Assembly (NCBI GenBank): GCA_965277595.1
Contig: CBDIDH010000002.1
Span: forward strand, 868,001-932,000
Direction of reading: 5' to 3'
From: CBDIDH01 sp965277595
GTDB lineage: Bacteria; Planctomycetota; Planctomycetia; Isosphaerales; Isosphaeraceae
Length of the DNA: 64,000 nucleotides
Shown: in pieces, positions 43,642 through 52,031 of the stretch
Layout: every line of letters starts with the position of its first letter
Numbering within the stretch: position 1 is the first letter of the stretch
Notes under the pieces: generated by a model
Told to the model about the DNA's origin: nothing
The model's database searches: none
What the model saw: only the letters and a program-made list of their open reading frames with translations
Program-made: the position numbers and the translations under genes

Positions 43642-44781
43642 GTGCCAGATCTCCACGCCCGCCACGTGATCCTCGGCGCAGGGGCGATGGGTTCCGCCGC
43701 GGCCTATCAGCTTGCCCGCCGAGGCGAACCGGTCGTCGTCGTCGAACAGTTTCCCCTCGGACACAATCGCGGCAGTTCGCACGGCGTCGGCCGGATAACC
43801 CGCCATTCCTACGCAGACCCCGCATACGCCCGGCTCATGCCCGCGGCTTTCCGCGCCTGGCGAGACCTGGAAGCCGCGTCAGGCCGGAACCTCTACCTCC
43901 GAACGGGCGGCGTCTCCTTCTGTCCGTCCAAGGTCGATTACGTCGCCCGGGTCGCCGCCAATCTCGACGAGATCGGTGTCCCCCACGGCCGGTTGACCGC
44001 GACCCGGCTCCGCAAGGCGTTCCCTGCCTTCCAGGTTCCCGACGACACCGACGTCGTCTTCGAACCCGATGCGGGCATCCTCGCCGCGGCCCGTATTGTC
44101 CAGACGCAACTCGAACTGGCGCAAGAAGTCGGGAGCGACAGAACCGTCATCCTGGCCAATCATCCCGTCCGGCGAGTCGACCTCGACGCCGATCGTCCCA
44201 CGCTCATCGTTGACTCGGGCACGATCACCGCCGACCATCTGATCGTCACCGCCGGAGCCTGGACCCAGCGCCTCATTCCAAGCTGGCCCATACCCCTCAA
44301 GGCGACCCGCCAGCGCGTCGTCTATCTCCACCCGCCCGACCCAAAACTATTCGAGCCGGGTCAATTTCCGGTGTTCGTGTTCAAGGGGCAACACGGTCAC
44401 GATGATTTTTACGGAATGCCCCTGTTCGACGGCTTTGGCGTGAAAGTTGCTCAACACCTGGGAGACGAGACCGACCCCGACGTGAACGATCAGGATGTCA
44501 GAGCCTCGAAAATCGCCTTGATCCGTGACTTTCTTGGTAAATACCTCCCTGATCTGGCGAATGCCAAGGTCGACCATACTGAGACTTGCCTTTATAACGT
44601 CGCGCCGCACGAGCAATTCCAGCTCGCCACGCCTCCCGGACGCTCTGACGTGATCGTCGCAAGCCCGTGCAGCGGGCATGGCTTCAAGTTTGCGGCCTTG
44701 ATCGGCCGTGTTCTCGCGGACCTTGTGCTTGACGGAATGACCGAAATCGCTATCGATGCCTGGAAACCCGGAATGTGCTGA
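43642..44781 (+). CDS. FAD-dependent monomeric sarcosine oxidase-like enzyme
   Basis: A 379-residue DAO-family flavoenzyme. The FAD-binding ILGAGAMGSAAAYQLARRG motif is at the N-terminus, followed by HGVGRITRHSY as in monomeric sarcosine oxidase and N-methyltryptophan oxidase (SolA). The C-terminal SPCSGHGFKFA also fits this group. Cys near CLYN (~316 in related enzymes) may attach FAD covalently. I chose GTG 43642, with GAGAGGAG seven bases upstream, over the TTG at 43618. Amine oxidation with H2O2 production is expected; the substrate is unknown. Confidence 0.87.
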   Translation: MPDLHARHVILGAGAMGSAAAYQLARRGEPVVVVEQFPLGHNRGSSHGVGRITRHSYADPAYARLMPAAFRAWRDLEAASGRNLYLRTGGVSFCPSKVDYVARVAANLDEIGVPHGRLTATRLRKAFPAFQVPDDTDVVFEPDAGILAAARIVQTQLELAQEVGSDRTVILANHPVRRVDLDADRPTLIVDSGTITADHLIVTAGAWTQRLIPSWPIPLKATRQRVVYLHPPDPKLFEPGQFPVFVFKGQHGHDDFYGMPLFDGFGVKVAQHLGDETDPDVNDQDVRASKIALIRDFLGKYLPDLANAKVDHTETCLYNVAPHEQFQLATPPGRSDVIVASPCSGHGFKFAALIGRVLADLVLDGMTEIAIDAWKPGMC

Positions 44782-44988
44782 TCGATCTCAAGGCAGTCTG
44801 CTAGAAAGGGCGGCATGCGGTGAAAAAAATCTTTAACCTTGATTCGAGACTTCTTTCACCGACGCCTTTTTCGACTGATAAGCCGAACTGTCTGACCTGG
44901 CAAAACTTCGGCGCACGAGAGTTCCTCGACAATCCAAACTCTCGCAATTTTGAGGCCGCGAATTCGTGGAATCCCAGCCCCCTGACCA

Positions 44989-45016
44989 TTGTCAGAGGTT
45001 AACTTCGAGTTAAGAT
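44989..45016 (+). promoter_or_regulatory. Candidate promoter of the cyanophycinase-like gene
   Basis: TTGTCA (44989-44994), a 16-base spacer and TAAGAT (45011-45016), matching consensus at 5/6 and 4/6. It lies 50 bp before the start codon in an AT-richer 280-bp gap. Prediction only. Confidence 0.45.
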
Positions 45017-45065
45017 AGAGTGTGAGGATGACGCAGGCCCACCCGATTCCAGGGGAGGAGCACTC

Positions 45066-46067
45066 ATGATGGCATTACGGCCGTCACGTGACCGTCAGAT
45101 CCTGACGACGCGCGTATCAAGGATGATGCGATACGTGTTATACGCCGTGTTGACGATCGGCGTTGGCGCCCTGGTGCATTCAGGGGCGAACCTCGCGCTG
45201 CTGGCGAATGTGCCAGAGGCGTCGAAGACCTTGATCGGACCCGTCCGCCCACTTGGCGGGTCATTGGTGATTTGCGGCGGCGGGAAGATGCCCGATCCCG
45301 TCCGCGAGCGCTTTGTCGAGCTTGCCGGTGGTCCCTCGGCCCGGATTCTGGTGATCCCCACGGCTCATACCTATGCCGACGGTCCCGACGTCGTCCATGC
45401 GGTCGAAGCGTGGAAAGATCAACGCGTCGAGTGGGTTCGACTTCTCCACACTCGATCCCGGAGACAGGCGGATGATCCGGAGTTTGTCCGACCGTTGACC
45501 GAGGCCACGGGCGTCTGGTTTGGCGGTGGTAAACAGGAGATGCTCGCCGACGCCTATCTCGGCACCGAGGTTGAGCGTCAGCTCATGGCCTTGCTTGCTC
45601 GCGGCGGCGTGATCGGCGGCACCTCCGCCGGCGCGGCCATCATGAGCCGGATGATGATCGTGAGCGGTCGGACCGAAGCCAAGCTGGGACAGGGGTTTGA
45701 CTTCCTTCCCGGTGTCGTCGTCGACCAGCACTTCCTCAAGCGAAACCGGATCAAACGTCTCCTCGGCGTCGTCCGGTCGCACCCCGACCTGATCGGCCTC
45801 GGCATTGACGAGTCGACCGCCCTGGTCGTCGACATCCGGGGCAAGCGGCTTCACGTCATCGGCAATTCGTATGTCGTCGCCTGCGTCCCCGAAGCGTCGA
45901 CCCCGCCGACCGCCGACGCCAGTCTGAAACCAACCCTGAACCCAAACCCGGGTCCGACCACCGCCCGCCTGGAGATCCTCAAACCGGGCGACGAGGCGGA
46001 CCTGTCGACCTTGCGTAGTCTTTCGACCGGAGGCGTCATCCCCGGGATCGACTTCGAGGCGCTCTGA
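45066..46067 (+). CDS. Membrane-anchored cyanophycinase-like serine peptidase (S51)
   Basis: A 333-residue protein of peptidase family S51. The nucleophile motif GGTSAGAA gives Ser 187. Other CphB-type blocks are GGSLVICGGGKMPD, VWFGGGKQEML, FLPGVVVDQHFLKRNR and LGIDESTALVV. A hydrophobic segment at ~21-45 suggests export or anchoring, and cyanophycinase-like proteins in planctomycetes are often exported. Strong GGGGAGGAG precedes ATG 45066. Whether it cleaves cyanophycin or other beta-Asp peptides is not known; no cyanophycin synthetase is in the window. Confidence 0.87.
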   Translation: MMALRPSRDRQILTTRVSRMMRYVLYAVLTIGVGALVHSGANLALLANVPEASKTLIGPVRPLGGSLVICGGGKMPDPVRERFVELAGGPSARILVIPTAHTYADGPDVVHAVEAWKDQRVEWVRLLHTRSRRQADDPEFVRPLTEATGVWFGGGKQEMLADAYLGTEVERQLMALLARGGVIGGTSAGAAIMSRMMIVSGRTEAKLGQGFDFLPGVVVDQHFLKRNRIKRLLGVVRSHPDLIGLGIDESTALVVDIRGKRLHVIGNSYVVACVPEASTPPTADASLKPTLNPNPGPTTARLEILKPGDEADLSTLRSLSTGGVIPGIDFEAL

Positions 46068-46097
46068 AAAAAAACACAACGGATTGATGCGAATCCT

Positions 46098-46138
46098 CGA
46101 AGGCCCGGGACCGAACATCGTTTAGTCTCGGGCCTTCG
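46098..46138. terminator. Strong bidirectional terminator hairpin
   Basis: CGAAGGCCCGGGAC (46098-46111) pairs with GTCTCGGGCCTTCG (46125-46138), 14 bp with one G-T-type mismatch, in the 82-bp gap between convergent genes. A-rich sequence on the left (46068-46075) and GTCATTTT on the right give T-rich tails on both strands. Confidence 0.8.
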
Positions 46139-46149
46139 GTCATTTTCAG

Positions 46150-47592
46150 TCAGAATGATCCGGCGTCGATCGGTGGCTCGGCGATGTTCGCCAGGTTTTC
46201 GAACCGGGTGAAGTTCTTTAGGAAGGTCATCTTGGCGCTGCCGGTCGCACCGTTCCGGTTCTTGGCGACGATGACCTCGCCGATTCCTGGCTGGTCGTTG
46301 GCATCGTAATAGTCGGGCCGGTGCAGAAGCAGGACGATATCGGCGTCCTGTTCGATGGCCCCCGACTCGCGAAGGTCGGCCATTCTGGGGCGGCGGTCCT
46401 CGCGGTTCTCAACAGCCCGATTCAACTGGGAGAGAGCAACGACGGGCACGTGCAGCTCGCGGGCAAGCGTCTTGAGCCGGCGGCTGATCTTGGCGATCTG
46501 TTCCTGTCGGCTGTCTCGCGACTCGTCGCTATCGATGAGCTGGATGTAGTCGACCATGATCATGCCAAGGTTGGACCGCATCTTCAGCCGACGCGCGTTC
46601 GCCGTGATCTGAAGCACGTTGCGCGCGGGGGTGTCGTCAATGAACATCGGCGCGGTCCGTAACTCGTCGTAACTCTTGCCGAGTTGCTGGAGTTCGCGAG
46701 CGCCCATGCTCTGACCAGTCCTCAGCTTATGACCGTCAACCCGCGATCGGGCGCAGAGCAAACGCTCGGCAAGTTCCAGCTTCCCCATTTCGAGACTGAC
46801 GAAGAGGACGGGCTTTTGAAGGTTGACCGCGGCATGGTCGCAGATATTCAGCGCCATGGCTGTCTTGCCCATCGCCGGGCGGGCCGCGAGAATGATGAGC
46901 TGGTCGGGCTGGAAACCGCTGGTGATATCGTCAAGATCATAAAACCCAGTGGCGATTCCACTTACGGCATGCCTCGACTCGGTCCGCAAGACGATCCGGT
47001 CCATCGCCTCGACGACGACATCCTTGAGCTCGACCGTGTCGCCCTTGGACTGGTCCTCGGAAATCTCGAAGATGAGCTGCTCAGCCGATTCAAGGAGTTG
47101 CGAGGCAGTGAAGCTGTTCGAGTAACCCTCGCGGAGGATCTCGTTCGCGCTCTGGATCAACTGACGTTTCACCGAGTTCTGGCGAACGATCTCGGCGTAA
47201 TACTTGGCGTTTACGGCGTGGGGAACGCTGTTGATGACCTCGGCGATGAACTCGATCCCGCCGACGGTCTGAATCTCGCCGCGACGGGTCAGTTCATCAG
47301 CCAAGGTGATCGCGTCAATCGCCTTGCCAAGGTCGTACAGGTCGCGGATCGCCCGGAAGGCGACCTGGTGGGTCTCTCGGTAAAAGTCGTCAACCTTGAG
47401 GATCGGGACGATCTCATGGAGGACGTCATTATCAAGCAGGACGCTGCCGAGAACCCCTTGCTCGGCCTCAAGGTTTTGAGGCGGAAGGCGATCGGCCAGA
47501 AGACCAAGACTCTCAGCCTTCAACGGCCGGTGGTGTCCGTTGCCGTTGCTGTCTCCATTACCATTACTGTTTCCATTACTGAAGGCGGCCAT
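46150..47592 (-). CDS. dnaB: Replicative DNA helicase DnaB
   Basis: A 480-residue hexameric fork helicase, a normal length. I start at ATG 47592 (MAAFSNGNSNGNG...): the frame is open further upstream but that part is not helicase-like. Residues 1-25 are an Asn/Gly-rich low-complexity leader. The N-terminal primase-binding domain starts at PPQNLEAEQGVLG (~37). Walker A is ARPAMGKT (237-244), and MIMVDYIQLI, SQLNRAVENR and ESGAIEQDADIV are all typical. No intein is present. It is the last gene of the rplY-pth-rpsF-ssb-rplI-dnaB operon. Confidence 0.96.
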   Translation of the reverse strand: MAAFSNGNSNGNGDSNGNGHHRPLKAESLGLLADRLPPQNLEAEQGVLGSVLLDNDVLHEIVPILKVDDFYRETHQVAFRAIRDLYDLGKAIDAITLADELTRRGEIQTVGGIEFIAEVINSVPHAVNAKYYAEIVRQNSVKRQLIQSANEILREGYSNSFTASQLLESAEQLIFEISEDQSKGDTVELKDVVVEAMDRIVLRTESRHAVSGIATGFYDLDDITSGFQPDQLIILAARPAMGKTAMALNICDHAAVNLQKPVLFVSLEMGKLELAERLLCARSRVDGHKLRTGQSMGARELQQLGKSYDELRTAPMFIDDTPARNVLQITANARRLKMRSNLGMIMVDYIQLIDSDESRDSRQEQIAKISRRLKTLARELHVPVVALSQLNRAVENREDRRPRMADLRESGAIEQDADIVLLLHRPDYYDANDQPGIGEVIVAKNRNGATGSAKMTFLKNFTRFENLANIAEPPIDAGSF

Positions 47593-47842
47593 GGTCTGGC
47601 GAGACTCCGTTGAGAGCCGCGAAGCCAGGCATCCCGTGATCGAGGCCGGGGGCCGGTTCCGCCGGGCGTCCAAATGATCGATCAAGCCGCCGAGAGTCGC
47701 ACGCAAAGGACTCGCGGCGGATTGACCGCCATCTGAACAATCGTATCGGCGAAGGGCCCGTCTGGCCATCAAAAAATCAGAGGAAAGGTCGCGGGGTCGT
47801 TGCCCGAATTCGGAATCGGCGAACGACCCTCCGGCCATTGAA

Positions 47843-48481
47843 CTAGCTGGCGACTTCCTCGGTATGCGTCGGGACGACCCAGAGTTTGACCTCGGTGTCG
47901 ACGTCCTGACCGAGGTGGAGCTTGATCGTGTAAAGACCCAACTCCTTGAGCGGCCCTTCGATCTTGACGTTGTCGGCGTCGATCGGGAAGTGGTCGGCGC
48001 GGAGGGCGGCGGCGATCTGATCGGCGTTGACCGAGCCGTAGAGGTGACCCTCGGCGTTGGCGTTGGCCTCGATCGTGATCGACCGCTGAGCGATCTGCGC
48101 GCCAAGGTTGACGAGGTCGGCGCGTCGGGCCTCTTCCAGCTCGCGAAGGCGCTGGCGGTGCTTGTCGACGATCCGCAGGTTGTGCGGCGTGGCGAAGGTC
48201 GCAAGCCCCTGAGGCAGCAGGTAGTTACGGGCGAATCCGGGGCGGACCTTGACGAGGTCGCCGGGCTGGCCGAAGTGGGGGACAGCGTGGGTGAGCAAAA
48301 CTTCCATCTGCCCGTTCTTGGCCCGGGTCGGGTGATTTCGTCGCCGCTCGACGCCCGGCTGGCGGACCGTCGGCGCGACGACTGTCCGGGAGGAGGCGGA
48401 GGCGGTTGAGGTCTTGCCCTTGGTGGTCGTCTTCTTCTTGGGCTTGGCCTTGGCCGGTTTCTTGTCGGTCATCTTGGCCAT
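47843..48481 (-). CDS. rplI: Ribosomal protein L9 with basic N-terminal extension
   Basis: A 212-residue L9. The conserved protein begins at Met 59 (MEVLLTHAVPHFGQPGDLVKVRPG, with FARNYLLPQG), normally the N-terminus. Here it is preceded by a 58-residue Lys/Ala/Thr-rich segment. The upstream ATG has an AGGAG ten bases in front, whereas no ribosome-binding site precedes Met 59, so the extension is probably translated. The C-terminal domain (SVNADQIAAALRADHFPID) is intact. The gene lies between ssb and dnaB, as is common, but rpsR (S18), usually between ssb and rplI, is absent. Confidence 0.93.
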   Translation of the reverse strand: MAKMTDKKPAKAKPKKKTTTKGKTSTASASSRTVVAPTVRQPGVERRRNHPTRAKNGQMEVLLTHAVPHFGQPGDLVKVRPGFARNYLLPQGLATFATPHNLRIVDKHRQRLRELEEARRADLVNLGAQIAQRSITIEANANAEGHLYGSVNADQIAAALRADHFPIDADNVKIEGPLKELGLYTIKLHLGQDVDTEVKLWVVPTHTEEVAS

Positions 48482-48535
48482 CTTGCATTCGCTCCTGTCT
48501 TGCGTCGACCCCGGGGCCTAACCGGCCGGGCGGGT

Positions 48536-49090
48536 TCAGAATGGGATGTCGTCGTCGTCGGTCTCGGTTGGCTCGGGTTCGGGCAAGGGTCGGCGCGGGG
48601 CCGGTCCTGCCGCGGGGGGTCGGTCGTGGCTTCGGGAAGGCCCGTTGCCGCCGTACGACCGCGATTCCTGGGGCGGTGAGGCGCGGCGGGCGGGGGCCTC
48701 GCGTGCGCTGTTGCCTCCGCCACCGCCATAGTCGTCGTCGGGGGCACCCGACGATTCGCGGCGGTCAAGGAACTGGACGCGATCGGCCTGAACCTTGATC
48801 TTGGTTCGCTTCTCGCCGGTCGTCTTGTCGTCCCAGGAGTCCATCTTGAGGGCTCCCTCGACGTGGATGCCGCTCCCTTTCTTGAGGTACTGGCAACAGG
48901 TCTCGGCCTGACGATCCCAGACGGTCACGTCAATGTACAGGGTCTCTTCCTTGCGTTCGCCATCGCGACCGGTCCAGGATCGGCTGGTCGCCATCCGCAA
49001 GTCGGTAACGGCCAGGCCATTCGTGGTTCGACGCAGTTCCGGGTCGAACGTCAAGCGGCCCATCAGGTAAACTTTGTTCAGGTCGGCCAT
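48536..49090 (-). CDS. ssb: Single-stranded DNA-binding protein
   Basis: A 184-residue SSB. The OB fold covers ~1-110 (NKVYLMGRLTFDPELRRT, VDVTVWDRQAETC-like strand, VEGALKMDSWDDK). A Gly/Pro/Arg-rich linker follows, and the acidic protein-interaction tip is DDDDIPF. It binds single-stranded DNA at forks and recruits repair proteins. It is in the ribosomal/replication operon between rpsF and rplI; the 276-bp gap upstream to rpsF is longer than elsewhere in the operon and may hold an internal promoter. Confidence 0.95.
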   Translation of the reverse strand: MADLNKVYLMGRLTFDPELRRTTNGLAVTDLRMATSRSWTGRDGERKEETLYIDVTVWDRQAETCCQYLKKGSGIHVEGALKMDSWDDKTTGEKRTKIKVQADRVQFLDRRESSGAPDDDYGGGGGNSAREAPARRASPPQESRSYGGNGPSRSHDRPPAAGPAPRRPLPEPEPTETDDDDIPF

Positions 49091-49366
49091 CGCTTGATCC
49101 CTCCCCGGGACCGTTTCGGTCGTTCGGGCGTAGACTTATGTTCCCTAGGGGAAGACTATCATATTCCCGAACCGCTCACAAGGAGGGAATTGCGTTCGCC
49201 CTTTCCGCGTGTCAAGACTGGTTACGTTCTTTTTCTGGGCATGATCGATAACCGATGACCGTTGACGATTTAAATCAGGCAACGGGGTCGCCAACCTCAT
49301 CGTTTCGAACTGAGATTCACGGTCGTCGATCATGCTTTGAGAAGAACGGGATACAGCGTTTTCGGG
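49091..49366. other. Gap between rpsF and ssb with a repeat fragment
   Basis: A 276-bp non-coding gap inside the operon. It contains a one-sided fragment of the intergenic repeat (about 49243-49275: GATCGATAACCGATGACCG then GATTTAAATC). A polypurine/pyrimidine stretch lies near 49145-49200. No gene, in particular no rpsR, is visible. Confidence 0.5.
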
Positions 49367-49777
49367 TCAATCATCACGGCGACGGCGACGCGGGCGATCG
49401 TCTTCTTCCTCGCGGCGGCCACCGTCCTCGTCTTCACCGCCGGGGGTCGAGGTCATCGCCTGGGTGACCAGGTGGTCGACGAGCTTGGGGTGAACTTTGA
49501 GGATCAGCTCACGAAGGATCGTGTCGCTGAGGTGGCAGTCGGAGACGATCTCCTTGAGCGCCGAGCCGTCAGTCTTGAAGTAGGTCAGGAGGTACGTGCC
49601 TTTTTTGTGCCCCTCGACGGGGTAGGCAAGCCTGCGCTCGTCCCACTGCCGGCTGGCGACGATCTCGGACTGGTGCTTGGCGAGAATGTCGTGGACGTGC
49701 TTGACCGAATCGTCCCAGGAGACGGCGACTTTGGTGCTGTCCAGCAAAAACATTCCTTCATAGGTGCTGACTGGCAA
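49367..49777 (-). CDS. rpsF: Ribosomal protein S6
   Basis: A 136-residue S6 (start TTG 49777, giving MPVSTYEGMFLLDS, with GGGGAGGA just upstream; a GTG eight codons earlier is an alternative). The conserved YEGMFLLDS and RRLAYPVEGHKKGTYLL blocks are present. The C-terminus ends in a long acidic then Arg-rich tail (EEEDDRPRRRRRDD). S6 binds the central domain of 16S rRNA, normally with S18, whose gene is not next to it here. Confidence 0.93.
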   Translation of the reverse strand: MPVSTYEGMFLLDSTKVAVSWDDSVKHVHDILAKHQSEIVASRQWDERRLAYPVEGHKKGTYLLTYFKTDGSALKEIVSDCHLSDTILRELILKVHPKLVDHLVTQAMTSTPGGEDEDGGRREEEDDRPRRRRRDD

Positions 49778-49879
49778 AGGCTTTCCTCCCCGGCGGGTCA
49801 CTCGAACAAAGGTCTGGCCGACCGGGGATATCCCGGTGGGCGAACGGAGCTTTTTGGATGGATCACCGCACGTGTCGCG

Positions 49880-50455
49880 TCAACTTTTCAAGGCAGGGCC
49901 GTTGAACCGGTTCATGGCGGCGGCGGTCCCCTGGGCGACCCAGACGGCGACGGCCTGCGAGGCAAGGATCAGGGCATCGTCAATGGCCGGTCGCTCGGCG
50001 TTGCGGAAGCGGCTCAGGACGAAATCCGCGGCGTCGGCCTCACCCTTCTCACCGATCCCAACGCGAAGCCTGGCATAGGCATCGGTCGCGAGGTGGGCGG
50101 TGATGTCTTTCAAGCCCTTCTGGCCGCCGTCGGAACCTCCACCACGGAGCCGGAGCTTGCCGAGGGGAAGATTCAGGTCGTCGCAGACGACCAGGAGGTC
50201 GGCCGGGTCGAGCTTGTAAAACCGCAGGGCCTGGCCGACCGATCGGCCGCTCAGGTTCATGAACGTCAGGGGTTTCAGGAGCAAGACCCGGTGGAACTCG
50301 ATCGCGGACTCGGCGGCCAGGCCCTCGAACTTCCGAGAGAAGGGCGCTCCCGAGCCGCCGGCGGCCAGGCGGTCGATGACCTCGAAGCCGATGTTGTGCC
50401 GGGTTCCTTCGTACTTGCTGCCTGGATTGCCCAGACCCACGACCAGTTTCATCAT
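49880..50455 (-). CDS. pth: Peptidyl-tRNA hydrolase
   Basis: A 191-residue Pth that releases tRNA from stalled peptidyl-tRNA. VVGLGNPGSKYEGTRHNIGFEV gives catalytic His 20 and Asn 10/21; LLKPLTFMNLSGRSV and VCDDLNLPLGKLRLRGGGSDGGQKGLKDI are standard. It lies between rplY and rpsF, 38 bp after rplY, as in many bacteria. Confidence 0.95.
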   Translation of the reverse strand: MMKLVVGLGNPGSKYEGTRHNIGFEVIDRLAAGGSGAPFSRKFEGLAAESAIEFHRVLLLKPLTFMNLSGRSVGQALRFYKLDPADLLVVCDDLNLPLGKLRLRGGGSDGGQKGLKDITAHLATDAYARLRVGIGEKGEADAADFVLSRFRNAERPAIDDALILASQAVAVWVAQGTAAAMNRFNGPALKS

Positions 50456-50493
50456 GCCGGGTCACCGCGGTCCGTCGGCCGGAGGTCGGGTGG

Positions 50494-51138
50494 TTACTCT
50501 TCCTTCTCCTTGCGTTCGGGTTTGATGACCTCCGGCTGGGTCGTTCCCTCGGCGGTCGTCGCGTCGGTCGCCTCGGGGGCTCGCGTGACGACGTGCATCA
50601 GAAGGAGCTCGGGGTCGTTGTCGACGGTCACGCCTTCGGGAAGGGTCAGGTCCTTGACGTGGATCGCCTGGTTCAGGGCCAGGTGGCTGACGTCGACCCG
50701 GATCGCCTCGGGAATGGCGTTGGCCCGGCAGGTCACCTGAAGCTCGTGAACGAGGATTTCCAGGAGACCCCCTTCGGCGATCCCCGCGGCGGTCCCGCGG
50801 ACGTCGAGCCGAACCTCGGTCTCGATCGACTCATCGGCGCTAACGCGGGCGAAGTCGAGGTGGATGATTTCCTTGCCGAGGTGGTCCCACTGAACGTCGC
50901 GGACGAGCACGGTTTCCGACGACCCGTTAAAGCTCAGCTCGGCCAGGTGGGTCGACTTCTTGATCATCTCCCAGACCGACTCGCGCGTCAGCGCGATCGG
51001 GACGGGGGCCTGTTTGTGCCCGTAGATGATCGCCGGGACCTGTCCCTTCTTGCGTAATCGTCGGGAGACCCGCGAGCCTGTCCCCTTGTTCTTCGCCGGG
51101 TCCCGTATCTCGACCTGAATCTTTACCGCGTCCGCCAT
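50494..51138 (-). CDS. rplY: Ribosomal protein L25 (general stress protein Ctc)
   Basis: A 214-residue long-form L25/Ctc that binds 5S rRNA. The N-terminal domain includes GSRVSRRLRKKGQVPAIIYGHK, the middle HLDFARVSADESIETEVRL, and the C-terminal beta domain DVSHLALNQAIHVKDLTLPEGV, ending in a Glu/Lys-rich tail. It is the first gene of the operon and has the predicted promoter 200 bp upstream. Confidence 0.94.
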   Translation of the reverse strand: MADAVKIQVEIRDPAKNKGTGSRVSRRLRKKGQVPAIIYGHKQAPVPIALTRESVWEMIKKSTHLAELSFNGSSETVLVRDVQWDHLGKEIIHLDFARVSADESIETEVRLDVRGTAAGIAEGGLLEILVHELQVTCRANAIPEAIRVDVSHLALNQAIHVKDLTLPEGVTVDNDPELLLMHVVTRAPEATDATTAEGTTQPEVIKPERKEKEE

Positions 51139-51437
51139 AAGTCGCCTTTTGCCTGATCGCCACCCCGGTCTGGTCTGGCCGGGGAGAGATCCTCAGAGAA
51201 GCCGATCCGCCGGCCGGCGCGTTCCCCAGGGTGGGTTCCGACCTTTTGAGCCGAGACGACGCCGGTCTGTTTGGATCTTGGTCCTTGAAAACTCGACGGC
51301 TCCACGACCCTCCTCCGGGCCGCACCGCGCATCGGGCGATTATCGGGGTCATGACGCGCACTTGCAAGACCAAAGCGTGGACTTTTCCCGAACAGATTTT
51401 TCGGTGGAAAATTTCCGGAGGCCAGAACACGAGGTGT
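51139..51437. other. Leader region of the rplY operon
   Basis: A 299-bp gap between the Uma2 gene and rplY. It contains the predicted promoter (51339-51367), so the rplY mRNA would have a 5' leader of about 190 nt, long enough for post-transcriptional control. I see no named regulatory motif in the leader. Confidence 0.5.
51339..51367 (-). promoter_or_regulatory. Sigma70-like promoter of the rplY-dnaB operon
   Basis: Minus-strand TTGCAA (51367-51362), an exact 17-base spacer and GATAAT (51344-51339). The -10 matches consensus at 5/6. Only Uma2 lies upstream, on the same strand. Confidence 0.55.
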
Positions 51438-52001
51438 TCATTCCGGGAACAGGCGCGCGACCGGCAAGCGGACCTCGGGAAAGGCCAGCGGTCGGGCGTC
51501 TTCACCCGATCGGAGCGTCAAGGCGGTCCGGTAGACGCCTTGCTCGGGGTCGCGGCGGATTTCGAGGCTGCGCTCGGGGATATTGACGACCCAGTAGTCG
51601 GCAATCTCGGCTTCGGCGTAGAGTCTGGCCTTCAGGCCCCGGTCCTTATCGAGACTGCTGTCGGAGACCTCGATGACGAGGAGGACGTCGGCGGGGGTCG
51701 GGCGACGGCCCGAATAATCTTCGCGGCGGAGCCAGGAAAGGTCGGGTTCGGGGACGCTGTCCAGGGCGGGGATACCGAGAGAGCCTTGAACCCGGACCCA
51801 GACTGCCCTTCGGGGGAGGGCCTCGAAGCTCCATTCGGTCAGTTCGTCAACGAGATGGTCGTGGCGTATGCCGATTGGGCTCATGAGAGTGATTTCGCCG
51901 TGGATCAGCTCGACGTGGTGATCCTCGCGCGGCAGGAAGTCGCCGCGGCGAATCATTGCGTCGTATTGCTCGATCGTGATCCGGGTCGAGGTACTGCTCA
52001 C
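51438..52001 (-). CDS. Uma2-family putative endonuclease (DUF820)
   Basis: A 187-residue Uma2 protein with a PD-(D/E)XK-type nuclease fold. The pattern VELIHGEI, VPEPDLSWLRREDY, VLLVIEVSDSSLDKDRGLK and YAEAEIADYWVVN gives the Glu-(n)-Asp-(n)-Glu-x-Ser and Lys core. Uma2 proteins are numerous in planctomycetes and cyanobacteria and their role is unclear. The gene follows the M16 peptidase on the same strand at 30 bp. Confidence 0.85.
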   Translation of the reverse strand: MSSTSTRITIEQYDAMIRRGDFLPREDHHVELIHGEITLMSPIGIRHDHLVDELTEWSFEALPRRAVWVRVQGSLGIPALDSVPEPDLSWLRREDYSGRRPTPADVLLVIEVSDSSLDKDRGLKARLYAEAEIADYWVVNIPERSLEIRRDPEQGVYRTALTLRSGEDARPLAFPEVRLPVARLFPE

Positions 52002-52031
52002 CGGAGAGGCCCTCCGAATTTTTATTTTACC

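Noticed and set aside
49142..49366. Possible rpsR (S18) between rpsF and ssb
   Set aside because: No frame in the gap shows S18 motifs; the stretch is non-coding.
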